Origin: Pseudomonadota bacterium
GTDB taxonomy: Bacteria > Pseudomonadota > Alphaproteobacteria > Rhizobiales > Devosiaceae
Assembly: GCA_023433985.1 (NCBI GenBank)
Contig: JAEYTN010000095.1
Location: 1-12,095 of the forward strand
Reading direction: 5' to 3'
DNA length: 12,095 nt
Positions 1 to 6,216 of the stretch are shown here, in pieces. The notes beneath the pieces are model-generated. The model was not told where the DNA came from. It searched no databases and was given only the letters and a program-made list of their open reading frames with translations. Positions within the stretch are counted from its first letter, which is position 1. Every line of letters starts with the position of its first letter. Both the position numbers and the translations under genes were made by a program.

Positions 1-178
1 CCATCGCACTCTCGATGGCTGCGACCACTTCGGGCGAGAAGCCGGCCGCCTCGCGGTCCTGCGCTTCGCGGATCAAGTCGCGTAGCACGTCGCTGGAGTT
101 GCTGTAGCGGCCCGAGGCGGCGCGGCGTTCCACCCATTCCTTCATCTGGTCGGGCAGCGAGATGTTCATGGTGGCCAT
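1..178 (-). CDS. parD: ParD-family type II antitoxin (partial, 3' end outside window)
   Basis: The reverse strand encodes at least 59 residues beginning MATMNISLPDQMKEWVERR, followed by a GRYSNSSDVLRDLIR segment. This is the typical start of a ParD/CC2985-type antitoxin: a short beta strand (residues 3-7) and two helices making a ribbon-helix-helix DNA-binding dimer. In this family the C-terminal tail wraps and neutralises a ParE-type toxin, which normally inhibits DNA gyrase. Here the tail and any toxin gene lie left of base 1, so the pair cannot be confirmed. The start at 178 is supported by AAGGAG (reverse strand, 193-188), 9 bases upstream. An in-frame ATG at 169 is possible but would be farther from the ribosome site. 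A palindrome at 213-229 over the presumed promoter fits autoregulation. Family call is firm; presence of an intact toxin is inference. Confidence 0.88.
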   Translation of the reverse strand, partial: MATMNISLPDQMKEWVERRAASGRYSNSSDVLRDLIREAQDREAAGFSPEVVAAIESAM

Positions 179-200
179 GGCGGGGGTCTCCTTGCGATGG

Positions 201-229
201 AACATAAGGTGTTTGGCAAAGTTTGCCAA
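201..229 (-). promoter_or_regulatory. Candidate antitoxin promoter with overlapping 17-bp operator palindrome
   Basis: On the reverse strand TTGGCA (229-224) and TATGTT (206-201) are separated by 17 bases and resemble -35 and -10 boxes (5/6 and 4/6 matches to consensus). The bases TTGGCAAA-G-TTTGCCAA at 213-229 form a perfect inverted repeat around one central base. It covers the -35 box and part of the spacer, the position expected for an autorepressor site. ParD proteins bind such sites as ribbon-helix-helix dimers. The palindrome also lies 32 bases upstream of the divergent transglycosylase gene, so it could affect both. Sequence symmetry is seen directly; binding by ParD is inferred. Confidence 0.55.
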
Positions 230-260
230 TCTTGCTGCGTAGCGTGGGGATCACTAGCGT

Positions 261-1172
261 GTGGTCATGCGGGTGCTCCTGATCATTGCGGCACTGCTCC
301 TGAGCTCGCCGGGCGTGGCGCAGGAGGAGGAAAAGGCGGATCCGCGGGCGTGCCATGCGGACGTGGCAGGCGCTCCCGGGTGGACCGCCACCTGCATCCG
401 GCAATCGCGCTTCTTTGCCGATACCTGCACGGCCATCGCGCGCTACGCCTGGCGCGAGGAGCTGCCGGCAGGGTATTTCGCGCGGCTGATCTGGCAGGAG
501 AGTCGGTTCGACCCTTACGCGCTGAGCGTCGCCGGAGCCCAGGGCATCGCGCAGTTCATGCCGTCGACAGCACGGCTGCGCGGGTTGGCGAATGCGTTCA
601 ATCCGGCGGAGGCGCTTTCGAGGTCGGCGACCTACCTGCGTTTCCTCGCCGACAAGTACGGCAACCATGGCCTCGCGGCGGCGGCATACAATGGCGGCGA
701 AGGGCGGATGACGCGCTACGTCAACGCGGGTGGCTACCTGCCGGGAGAGACCCGCTACTACGTCGAGATCGTCACCGGGCTGCCGGTCGAGGCGTGGCAG
801 CAGGCCCCGCCGCCGGAGCCCGATTACCGGCTGAGCAAGACCGAACCGTTCATCGATGCGTGCGTGACCATGGCCGAGAGCCAGGACACCCCGAGCCTCG
901 ACCGCGCCCCAAGCGAGTGGCGGCCATGGGGCGTGCTGCTGGCGCAGAACTTCTCGCAAGCCGTCGCCATCCGCAGCTTCGAGCGCGCCAGGGCGGCGCA
1001 CCCGAAAGTTCTCGGCGAGGAGAAGTTGATGCTGCTGCTCGCCCGCAACCCAAATTTCGGGCCGCGGCTCCGGCACTTCGCCATGATCGGACGCGACACG
1101 CGCAAAGGGGCCGAGGAGCTGTGCGCGAAGCTGCAGGCCGATGGCGGGGCCTGCATCGTGCGCAAGAACTGA
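261..1172 (+). CDS. Secreted lytic transglycosylase with C-terminal SPOR-like domain
   Basis: 303 residues. An N-terminal signal peptide (about residues 3-20, hydrophobic core LLIIAALLL, probable cleavage after GVA) sends it to the periplasm. Residues ~60-175 form a lysozyme-like SLT domain: WQESRFDP holds the probable catalytic acid Glu80, then GAQGIAQFMPSTA (92-104) and AAAYNGGEG (140-148), the usual SLT family-1 motifs. These enzymes cleave the MurNAc-GlcNAc bond of peptidoglycan. Residues ~222-303 (WGVLLAQNFS, then AMIGRDTRKGAEELCAKLQ and GGACIV near the end) look like a SPOR-type repeat, a fold that binds peptide-stripped septal glycan. Six cysteines suggest disulfides. The GTG at 261 has GGGGA 10 bases upstream; ATG at 267 is the alternative and would not change the mature protein. 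It converges on zapA with 7 bases between the stop codons. The enzyme class is confident; the SPOR assignment is by eye. Confidence 0.88.
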   Translation: MVMRVLLIIAALLLSSPGVAQEEEKADPRACHADVAGAPGWTATCIRQSRFFADTCTAIARYAWREELPAGYFARLIWQESRFDPYALSVAGAQGIAQFMPSTARLRGLANAFNPAEALSRSATYLRFLADKYGNHGLAAAAYNGGEGRMTRYVNAGGYLPGETRYYVEIVTGLPVEAWQQAPPPEPDYRLSKTEPFIDACVTMAESQDTPSLDRAPSEWRPWGVLLAQNFSQAVAIRSFERARAAHPKVLGEEKLMLLLARNPNFGPRLRHFAMIGRDTRKGAEELCAKLQADGGACIVRKN

Positions 1173-1179
1173 GAACCGG

Positions 1180-1554
1180 CTAGGCTGGCGGCGCTCCGGT
1201 TTCGTCGATGGCGGTCGCGATGGCCTCGAGCTTCCGGGCCGCGTCGTTGAGGCGGCGGGCGAACTTCGCTTCGAGGTCGTCCATCTCGGCCGACACCGAC
1301 TGCCCCGCCTCGGTGAGCGTGGCGACGTCCTGCTTCAGCGTTTCGATCCTGCGTTCGGCGATCGACAGTTCGTCGATCAGCGCGATGCCGGCCATGACGG
1401 TGAGGCGGATGTCGCCGATCTCGCCGAAGACCTCCTTGAAGGTCTCGACGCGGCGGTTGAAGGCCTCGGCGAGGCCGAGCAGGTGCTCTTCCTGCCCCGG
1501 TTCGCAGGCCATGCGGTACTTCTTGCCGTTGATCTCGACATTGACCTCGGGCAT
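1180..1554 (-). CDS. zapA: Cell division protein ZapA
   Basis: 124 residues starting MPEVNVEINGKKYRMACEPG, with EEHLLGLAEAFNRRV and IGDIRLTVMAGIALIDEL. This matches the ZapA globular head: a beta hairpin followed by helices. Residues ~60-115 are a long heptad-like helix forming the coiled-coil stalk of the tetramer. ZapA binds cytoplasmic FtsZ and cross-links protofilaments in the Z ring; it is non-essential in most bacteria. The start codon overlaps the stop codon of the upstream coiled-coil gene by one base (TGATG), so the two are almost certainly co-transcribed and translationally coupled. Length fits alphaproteobacterial ZapA. In several other alphaproteobacteria the 6S RNA gene lies downstream of zapA; here the convergent transglycosylase gene follows after 7 bases and leaves no room for it. 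Confidence 0.94.
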   Translation of the reverse strand: MPEVNVEINGKKYRMACEPGQEEHLLGLAEAFNRRVETFKEVFGEIGDIRLTVMAGIALIDELSIAERRIETLKQDVATLTEAGQSVSAEMDDLEAKFARRLNDAARKLEAIATAIDETGAPPA

Positions 1555-1844
1555 CAGCGCTCATCCCTCTGCAGAACTTCGCGCACGGACTCCATGGCGA
1601 CGACGAGCCGGCGCGCGACTTCGCCGGCGCTGTCGTCGAGGCGCTTGGCCTTGGCGGCGGTCTTTTCGAGTTCCCCCGCCAGCTTGGCGCGCTCGTTCAC
1701 CAGCTTGACGGTGTCGGCTTCGATCCGGCTATGTGCGCGCATCCGGCCATTGAGGCTGCGCACGCTCGCCTCGAGCCGGGAGAAGGCGCGATCGAGCCGC
1801 CCGGCAGCGGCCTCATAACCATCTTCGGCACTCTGATCCGACAT
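1554..1844 (-). CDS. Small coiled-coil protein upstream of zapA (DUF4164-like)
   Basis: 96 residues, highly charged, with no signal peptide or membrane segment. Nearly the whole chain (about 10-92) can be read as a helix with regular hydrophobic spacing, for example LDRAFSRLEASVRSLNGRM and ERAKLAGELEKTAAKAKRLD. It is probably a cytoplasmic coiled coil. A small coiled-coil protein of this size next to zapA and divergent from tkt is common in alphaproteobacteria, where it is usually annotated as DUF4164 or hypothetical. I infer that family from position and composition, not from a diagnostic motif. The overlap with zapA suggests a role linked to the division ring or ZapA assembly, which is inference. 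The ribosome site is weak (GGATGGGG just upstream), with ATG at 1844 the most upstream plausible start. Confidence 0.78.
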   Translation of the reverse strand: MSDQSAEDGYEAAAGRLDRAFSRLEASVRSLNGRMRAHSRIEADTVKLVNERAKLAGELEKTAAKAKRLDDSAGEVARRLVVAMESVREVLQRDER

Positions 1845-1881
1845 CTGGCCCCATCCCCGAAAAGCCGCGACTCTTCAGCCG

Positions 1882-1912
1882 ACTATAGTGCAAAGCGGAA
1901 GCATGATGGCAA
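1882..1912 (-). promoter_or_regulatory. Possible promoter of the coiled-coil-zapA operon
   Basis: On the reverse strand TTGCCA (1912-1907, 5/6 to TTGACA) is followed after 19 bases by TATAGT (1887-1882, 5/6 to TATAAT), placing transcription start roughly 30 bases before the ATG at 1844. The spacer is two bases longer than ideal. The ACTATAGT core is self-complementary and could also serve as a -10 for rightward transcription, but no -35 is visible on that side. Confidence 0.3.
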
Positions 1913-1936
1913 CCGACCGCTATCCGGGAGGCGACA

Positions 1937-2017
1937 TTGACAGGTCAAAGGAACCTGTTAAGCCTTCGACCCGCTCGTGCCGGAAGGCACGAAGCGCCCG
2001 GAAATCCGGGCTTTGCT
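1937..2017 (+). other. Structured leader of tkt: three consecutive hairpins, candidate -35 box
   Basis: Between the divergent coiled-coil gene and tkt, three inverted repeats follow one another: ACAGGT/ACCTGT (1940-1945 with 1953-1958, 7-base loop); CGCTCGTGCC pairing with GGCACGA-A-GCG (1972-1981 with 1986-1996, GGAA loop, one bulge); and GCCCGG/CCGGGC (1996-2001 with 2006-2011, AAAT loop) followed by TTT. The second and third share base 1996. A consensus TTGACA -35 box sits at 1937-1942, but the -10 17 bases on is poor. The third hairpin plus TTT, 25 bases before the start codon, is attenuator-like. The hairpins are seen; any regulatory role or small RNA is inferred. Confidence 0.45.
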
Positions 2018-2038
2018 GAACGAGAAACGAGCGCGTCC

Positions 2039-4018
2039 ATGCCCAATTCCGCCGCCGCCAACGATATGGCCAATGCTATCCGCTCCCTGTCGATGGATGC
2101 GGTCGAGAAGGCCAATTCGGGCCATCCCGGCCTGCCCATGGGCGTGGCGGACATCGCGACGGTGCTGTTCACCAAGGTGATGAAGTTCGATCCCAGGAAC
2201 CCCTGGTGGCCGGACCGCGACCGCTTCATCCTCTCGGCCGGGCACGGCTCGATGCTGCTCTACTCCTCGCTCTATCTCCTCGGCTACGAGGACATGACGA
2301 TCGACGAGATCAAGAACTTCCGCCAGCTCGGCTCGAAGACTGCCGGGCATCCCGAATACCACTTTGCGCCGGGCATCGAGACGACGACCGGCCCGCTCGG
2401 CCAGGGCATCGCCAACTCCGTGGGCTTCGCCGTCGCCGAGGTGAAGCTCGCCGCGGAGTTCGGTTCCGACCTCGTCGACCACCACACCTGGGTCATCGCC
2501 GGCGACGGCTGCCTGATGGAAGGCGTGAGCCAGGAGGCGATCTCGCTCGCCGGGCACCTGAAGCTCAACAAGCTCGTCGTCATCTGGGACAACAACAACA
2601 TCACCATCGACGGCCGCGTTTCGAACGCCGACTCGACCGACCAGATCGCCCGGTTCAAGGCCTGCGGCTGGAACACCATTGAGGTGGACGGGCTCGACCA
2701 GGACGCCGTCGAAAAGGCCCTGCTCGAGGCCAAGAAATCGACCGACAAGCCGACCCTGATCGCCGCCAAGACGATCATCGGCTACGGCGCGCCCAACAAG
2801 GCGGACTCGCACGGCGTGCACGGCTCGCCGCTCGGCGCTGCCGAGCTTGCCGCGGCCAAGGAGAAGCTCGGGATCACCTACCCGGCGTTCGAAATCCCGG
2901 CCCCGATCCTCGATGCGTGGCGCGCTGCCGGCACCCGCTCGGCCAACCTGCGCGGCGCCTGGGAAGGCCGCCTCGCCGCTGCCCCCGCCGACAAGCGCGC
3001 CGAGTTCGAGCGCCGGACCAAGGGCGAACTCCCCGCCGGCTGGAGCGAGGCGATCGAGACGTTCAAGGCCAAGCTCGTTGCCGACAAGCCCAAGGTGGCG
3101 AGCCGCAAGGCCAGCCAGATGGCGCTCGAAGTGATCAACAAGGTGCTGCCCGAGACCATCGGCGGATCCGCCGACCTCACCGGCTCCAACCTCACCAACA
3201 CGCCCGAGACCCTGCCCTTCACCGCTGCCGACCGCACCGGACGCTACATGCGCTACGGCATCCGCGAGCACGAGATGGCAGCGGCGATGAACGGCATCGC
3301 GCTGCACGGCGGACTGATCCCCTATGGCGGCACCTTCCTGGTGTTCACCGACTACGCCCGCCCCTCGATCCGCCTTTCGGCGATCATGCAGCAGAAGGTC
3401 ATCTACGTGATGACCCATGACTCGATCGGGCTGGGCGAGGACGGCCCGACGCACCAGCCGGTGGAGCACCTTTCGACGCTGCGCGCCATTCCCGGCCTGC
3501 TGGTGTTCCGCCCCGCCGACGCGGTGGAGACGCTGGAGTGCTGGCAGCTCGCCATCGAGGCGGACAAGCCGTCGATCCTCGCGCTCAGCCGCCAGAACCT
3601 GCCGGCGCTCCGCACCGAAGCCGTCGAGGGCAACCCCTCGGCCAAGGGCGCCTATGTCATCGCCGGCGACAAGTCGGCGGACGTGGTGATCTTCGCGACC
3701 GGCTCGGAGGTCGCGATTGCCGTTGCCGCGCTCGACGCACTGAAGGCCGAAGGCATAGCTGCCAAGGTCGTGTCGGTGCCCTCGCAGGAACTGTTCTTCG
3801 CGCAGCCCGAAAGCTACCGCAACGAGGTGATCGGCAATGCCCGCGCCAAGGTGGCGATCGAGGCCGGCATCGAGATGAGCTGGCTGAAGCTGCTCGGCGA
3901 CAAGGGCCGGTTCATCGGCATGCACTCGTTCGGCGCCTCGGCCCCGGCCGAGAAGCTTTACGAGCACTTCGGCATCACCTCCAAGGCGGTGGTTGAAGCC
4001 GTCAAGGCGCAGTTGTAA
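2039..4018 (+). CDS. tkt: Transketolase
   Basis: 659 residues, the usual length for bacterial transketolase. It is a cytoplasmic thiamine-diphosphate enzyme that moves two-carbon units between ketoses and aldoses in the pentose phosphate pathway, linking it to fructose-6-P and glyceraldehyde-3-P. Visible motifs in order: SGHPGLPMG (27-35), [10 protein letters not shown] (66-75), [12 protein letters not shown] (116-127), the ThDP/Mg site GDGCLMEG (155-162) with DNNN further on (184-187), [22 protein letters not shown] with Glu410 as the residue that activates ThDP (Glu411 in E. coli), and [15 protein letters not shown]. The reading frame is open upstream to 1937, but homologues begin near [13 protein letters not shown], so ATG 2039 is preferred; its ribosome site (ACGAG, 2027-2031) is weak. 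ATG 2066 is an alternative. gap follows after 46 bases, indicating an operon. Confidence 0.97.
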   Translation: MPNSAAANDMANAIRSLSMDAVEKANSGHPGLPMGVADIATVLFTKVMKFDPRNPWWPDRDRFILSAGHGSMLLYSSLYLLGYEDMTIDEIKNFRQLGSKTAGHPEYHFAPGIETTTGPLGQGIANSVGFAVAEVKLAAEFGSDLVDHHTWVIAGDGCLMEGVSQEAISLAGHLKLNKLVVIWDNNNITIDGRVSNADSTDQIARFKACGWNTIEVDGLDQDAVEKALLEAKKSTDKPTLIAAKTIIGYGAPNKADSHGVHGSPLGAAELAAAKEKLGITYPAFEIPAPILDAWRAAGTRSANLRGAWEGRLAAAPADKRAEFERRTKGELPAGWSEAIETFKAKLVADKPKVASRKASQMALEVINKVLPETIGGSADLTGSNLTNTPETLPFTAADRTGRYMRYGIREHEMAAAMNGIALHGGLIPYGGTFLVFTDYARPSIRLSAIMQQKVIYVMTHDSIGLGEDGPTHQPVEHLSTLRAIPGLLVFRPADAVETLECWQLAIEADKPSILALSRQNLPALRTEAVEGNPSAKGAYVIAGDKSADVVIFATGSEVAIAVAALDALKAEGIAAKVVSVPSQELFFAQPESYRNEVIGNARAKVAIEAGIEMSWLKLLGDKGRFIGMHSFGASAPAEKLYEHFGITSKAVVEAVKAQL

Positions 4019-4052
4019 AGCAACCGCGCCTCCTCCCTCCGTAAGTATTCCC

Positions 4053-4059
4053 TAAGGAG
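4053..4059 (+). promoter_or_regulatory. Strong ribosome binding site of gap, with upstream complementary CTCCT
   Basis: TAAGGAG ends 5 bases before the ATG at 4065. The pyrimidine tract at 4030-4040 contains CTCCT (4030-4034), which is exactly complementary to AGGAG (4055-4059). Pairing would hide the ribosome site. Only five base pairs are available with a 20-base loop, so the effect may be small. Confidence 0.6.
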
Positions 4060-4064
4060 CCACC

Positions 4065-5072
4065 ATGGCTGTTCGCGTCGCAATCAATGGCTTTGGCCGC
4101 ATCGGCCGCAACATCCTGCGCGCCATCGTCGAAAGCGGCCGCACCGACATTCAGGTCGTTGCCGCCAATGACCTGGGCCCGGTCGAGACCAATGCCCACC
4201 TGCTGCGCTATGACAGCGTGCACGGCAAGTTCCCGTTCGATGTGGTCGTCAACGGCGACACCATCAGCGCCGGCAACCAGACCTTCAAGATGACCGCGGT
4301 GAAGGATCCTGCCCAGCTGCCGCACAAGGAGCTCGGCGTCGACATCGTGCTCGAGTGCACCGGCATCTTCACCTCCAAGGAGAAGGCCTCGGCGCACCTG
4401 ACGGCCGGTGCGAAGAAGGTGATCATTTCGGCTCCGGGCGAAGGCGCGGACAAGACCATCGTTTACGGCATCAACCACGCCTCGCTCGGCAAGGACGACG
4501 TGGTGATCTCGAACGGCTCGTGCACCACCAATTGCCTCGCTCCGATGGCCAAGGTGATGAACGACCTCGTCGGCATCGAGAAGGGGATGATGACCACCAT
4601 CCACTCCTACACCGGCGACCAGCCGACGCTCGACACCATGCACAAGGACCTCTACCGCGCCCGCGCGGCGGCCCTGAGCCAGATCCCGACCTCGACCGGT
4701 GCGGCGAAGGCCATCGGCCTGGTGCTGCCGGAGCTGAAGGGTAAGCTGGACGGCATCTCGATCCGCGTGCCGACCCCGAACGTGTCGCTGGTGGACCTGA
4801 AGTTCGTCGCCAAGCGCGCGACCACCGTACAGGAAATCAACGACGCGCTGAAGGCCGCCTGCGACGGCCCATTCAAGGGCGTGATGACCTACACGCTGCA
4901 CCCGCTGGTGTCGTCGGACCTCAACCACGATCCGCACTCGTCGACCATCCTGATCGACCAGACCAAGGTGATCGACGGCAACTTCGTGAACATCATGGGC
5001 TGGTACGACAACGAGTGGGGCTTCTCGAACCGCATGGCCGACGTCACGGCCGTGTTCGCCAAGACCCTCTGA
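4065..5072 (+). CDS. gap: Glyceraldehyde-3-phosphate dehydrogenase, type I phosphorylating
   Basis: 335 residues, standard length. The enzyme converts glyceraldehyde-3-P, phosphate and NAD to 1,3-bisphosphoglycerate, reversibly, in the cytoplasm. The Rossmann dinucleotide loop INGFGRIGR is at 7-15, and an acidic residue after the second strand (AANDLG, Asp36) favours NAD, though cofactor choice needs assay. The catalytic motif SNGSCTTNC holds Cys153, with partner His180 in [10 protein letters not shown]; the phosphate-binding STGAAKAIG follows. The C-terminal [14 protein letters not shown] is typical. The ribosome site TAAGGAG is excellent and fixes the start. Upstream tkt (46 bases) and downstream glycolipid-binding gene (4 bases) are probably co-transcribed. 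pgk, the next enzyme of the pathway, lies 1.5 kb further right in a separate unit. Confidence 0.97.
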   Translation: MAVRVAINGFGRIGRNILRAIVESGRTDIQVVAANDLGPVETNAHLLRYDSVHGKFPFDVVVNGDTISAGNQTFKMTAVKDPAQLPHKELGVDIVLECTGIFTSKEKASAHLTAGAKKVIISAPGEGADKTIVYGINHASLGKDDVVISNGSCTTNCLAPMAKVMNDLVGIEKGMMTTIHSYTGDQPTLDTMHKDLYRARAAALSQIPTSTGAAKAIGLVLPELKGKLDGISIRVPTPNVSLVDLKFVAKRATTVQEINDALKAACDGPFKGVMTYTLHPLVSSDLNHDPHSSTILIDQTKVIDGNFVNIMGWYDNEWGFSNRMADVTAVFAKTL

Positions 5073-5076
5073 CCGG

Positions 5077-5622
5077 ATGCCCCTCGAGCTCGACCTCCGC
5101 TGGCGGCCGGTGGATGGGGTCGGGCTCGAGCATTGCCACGTGAGCGAGACTGCGGACGGCGTGACTGTCCGCAGTTCCCTGATCGGCGAGTTCGAGGGCC
5201 TCGCCTTCGGCGCCTTCTACGAGGTAGCCCTAGACCCGGACTGGACCTTCCGCTCGCTGGTGCTGCGCCGCCACGACGGGCGGGTGCTGCGCCTCACCTC
5301 CAACGGCGAGGGCGACTGGAAGATCGACGGGCAGCGGGCTCCTGCCCTCGAAGGCTGCGTCGACATCGACATTTCGGGCAGCCCGCTGACCAACACGCTG
5401 CCGATCCGGCGCCGACGCTTCGAGGCGGGCGTACCGCAGCGCTTCGACATGGCGTGGGTGCCGCTCGACACGCTGCAGCCCTTTCGCGACGGCCAGATCT
5501 ACACCCGGATCGACGACACGCATTTCCGCTACGAGGCGGCCGATGGCAGCTTCACGCAGGTGCTGACGGTGGATGCCGGGGGCTTCGTGCTCGACTACCC
5601 CACGCTGTTCCGCCGGCTGTAG
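5077..5622 (+). CDS. Putative glycolipid-binding protein (DUF1089/PF06475-like)
   Basis: 181 residues, no signal peptide or membrane helix. The segment GCVDIDISGSPLTNTLPIRR (93-112) closely resembles the signature of the putative glycolipid-binding family PF06475 (DUF1089), preceded by GEGDWKIDG (77-85), which also fits. The family has a beta-barrel-like fold and its function is unproven; the glycolipid name comes from structural similarity. The ATG lies only 4 bases after the gap stop codon and has no clear ribosome site, so translation probably depends on ribosomes finishing gap. That places a poorly understood protein in a glycolytic operon, which may be chance packing. A terminator hairpin follows directly. 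Family recognition is by eye and fairly confident. Confidence 0.82.
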   Translation: MPLELDLRWRPVDGVGLEHCHVSETADGVTVRSSLIGEFEGLAFGAFYEVALDPDWTFRSLVLRRHDGRVLRLTSNGEGDWKIDGQRAPALEGCVDIDISGSPLTNTLPIRRRRFEAGVPQRFDMAWVPLDTLQPFRDGQIYTRIDDTHFRYEAADGSFTQVLTVDAGGFVLDYPTLFRRL

Positions 5623-5647
5623 AAAAGGCGCCACGCGGGCGCCCTTT
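5623..5647. terminator. Bidirectional intrinsic terminator
   Basis: GGCGCC (5627-5632) and GGCGCC (5638-5643) form a 6-bp GC stem around ACGCG. It is flanked by AAA and TTT beyond one mismatch. The stem lies between the convergent glycolipid-binding gene and the DUF2798-like gene. Read leftward, the hairpin is followed by TTTTC, the better T-tract; read rightward it is followed by CTTTC. Confidence 0.72.
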
Positions 5648-5653
5648 CGGTGC

Positions 5654-5881
5654 TCAGCTGCGCGGAGCTGCAAGCTTGCGGCCGAGCCTCATGGCTATCG
5701 GCCAGAGGATCTGCGTCACCACGAAGGCGATCGGCCAGGCGATGATCCACTGCTTGGGCCAGGTCTCGATCCACAGCGAGGTGGGGCCCACGGCGATCAG
5801 CAGCATGATGCCGGACATCACGCCGGCCATCATGAAGGTCATGATGAGCTGGGTTACATTGCGGTTTTCTTGTCCATTCAT
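5654..5881 (-). CDS. Small two-helix membrane protein (DUF2798-like)
   Basis: 75 residues. Two hydrophobic segments are clear: about 12-33 (LIMTFMMAGVMSGIMLLIAVG) and about 43-64 (KQWIIAWPIAFVVTQILWPIA), joined by a short polar loop, with a basic tail (RLGRKL). The layout and the AWPIAF...P...R pattern resemble DUF2798 proteins, small inner-membrane proteins of unknown function. The frame remains open upstream to 6151, but that extension is arginine/cysteine-rich and unlike a real protein. GAGAGG directly abuts the ATG at 5881, which is closer than a normal ribosome site, so the exact start is uncertain. It converges on the glycolipid-binding gene across a shared terminator. Confidence 0.72.
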   Translation of the reverse strand: MNGQENRNVTQLIMTFMMAGVMSGIMLLIAVGPTSLWIETWPKQWIIAWPIAFVVTQILWPIAMRLGRKLAAPRS

Positions 5882-6216
5882 CCTCTCACGGATGGACGGC
5901 GCTGCCGGAGGGGAACATCCCCGTCGGCCGCAGCACCATCCACATCGGTTGGTGCCGCGGGTTCGCTCGGGGAGCGACTTCATCCCGCGAACGCGGGGGC
6001 TGGAATAGCCACACCAGCCTCGAATCTTTTCGGCACGACTGCGATACGGCCCGTCACCCGGCACCGCAAGCCCCGCGGCGGCATGGCTGCCATGTAGGTC
6101 AGCGCCGGCCGATCTATCGGCCTGCTCTATGCCCCGTCGTCGCGCCTTCACGATTTTGTCGCGTGGGCGACATCTCGAATCAGCATTATTGATGCGACTT
6201 TGGTCGTGCGCGAGCC
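5882..6216. other. Gene-free stretch rich in inverted repeats
   Basis: No convincing gene is visible on either strand; the open frames here are arginine-rich and lack starts with ribosome sites. The stretch holds seven inverted repeats: GCTGC..GCAGC enclosing GGGG-AACAT-CCCC (5901-5934); TCGCTC-GGG-GAGCGA (5963-5977); CCCGCG-AA-CGCGGG (5984-5997); GGCTGG/CCAGCC (5998-6003 with 6014-6019); CATGGC-T-GCCATG (6082-6094); GGCCGAT-CT-ATCGGCC (6107-6122); and TGTCGC-GTGG-GCGACA (6157-6172). The left part would be the leader of the leftward DUF2798-like gene, the right part the upstream region of the rightward membrane gene. Regulatory sites, a small RNA or repeat debris are all possible. Confidence 0.6.
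5980..6003. repeat. Possible REP-like palindrome of the alphaproteobacterial CCCGCGAACGCGGG type
   Basis: TTCATCCCGCGAACGCGGGG followed by GCTGGAATAG resembles the dispersed palindromes of the form TCATCCCCGCGAACGCGGGGACCCAG found between genes in sphingomonads and relatives. When translated on the reverse strand it reads SPRVRGMK, a familiar artefact of those repeats. Only one copy is present in this window, so repetition cannot be shown here. Confidence 0.5.

Noticed and set aside
1..260. Mobile-element origin of the toxin-antitoxin locus
   Set aside because: No insertion-sequence ends, direct repeats or integrase are visible, and base composition does not stand out; the toxin side is outside the window.
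1845..2038. 6S RNA gene (ssrS) beside zapA/tkt
   Set aside because: 6S RNA is often linked to zapA in proteobacteria, so I looked for it. The zapA 3' side has only 7 bases before the next gene, and the tkt leader shows separate short hairpins, not one long rod with a central bubble. A covariance-model search would settle it.
1937..2038. N-terminal 34-residue extension of transketolase from TTG 1937
   Set aside because: Homologues start near the ATG at 2039, the extension is Arg-rich, and it coincides with three hairpins.
1958..3967. 669-codon open frame antisense to tkt
   Set aside because: It is a shadow frame caused by high-GC codon bias of tkt; its Gly/Val/Arg/His-rich composition matches no protein family. 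The same applies to the long antisense frames at 4002-4937, 6244-8007, 7715-9073 and 9563-10783.
6082..6094. CATGGC-T-GCCATG palindrome as a dedicated transcription factor site
   Set aside because: Short GC-rich palindromes are expected by chance at this base composition, and there is no second copy or conserved spacing to a promoter.
5133..6097. Rightward open frames across the glycolipid-binding gene and the gap (5133-6008, 5573-6097)
   Set aside because: They overlap a well-supported gene out of frame and show arginine/histidine-rich shadow composition.
5882..6151. Upstream extension of the DUF2798-like gene to ATG 6151
   Set aside because: The added ~90 residues are Arg/Cys/Ser-rich without structure, run through the palindromes, and include the SPRVRG string typical of translated REP-like repeats.
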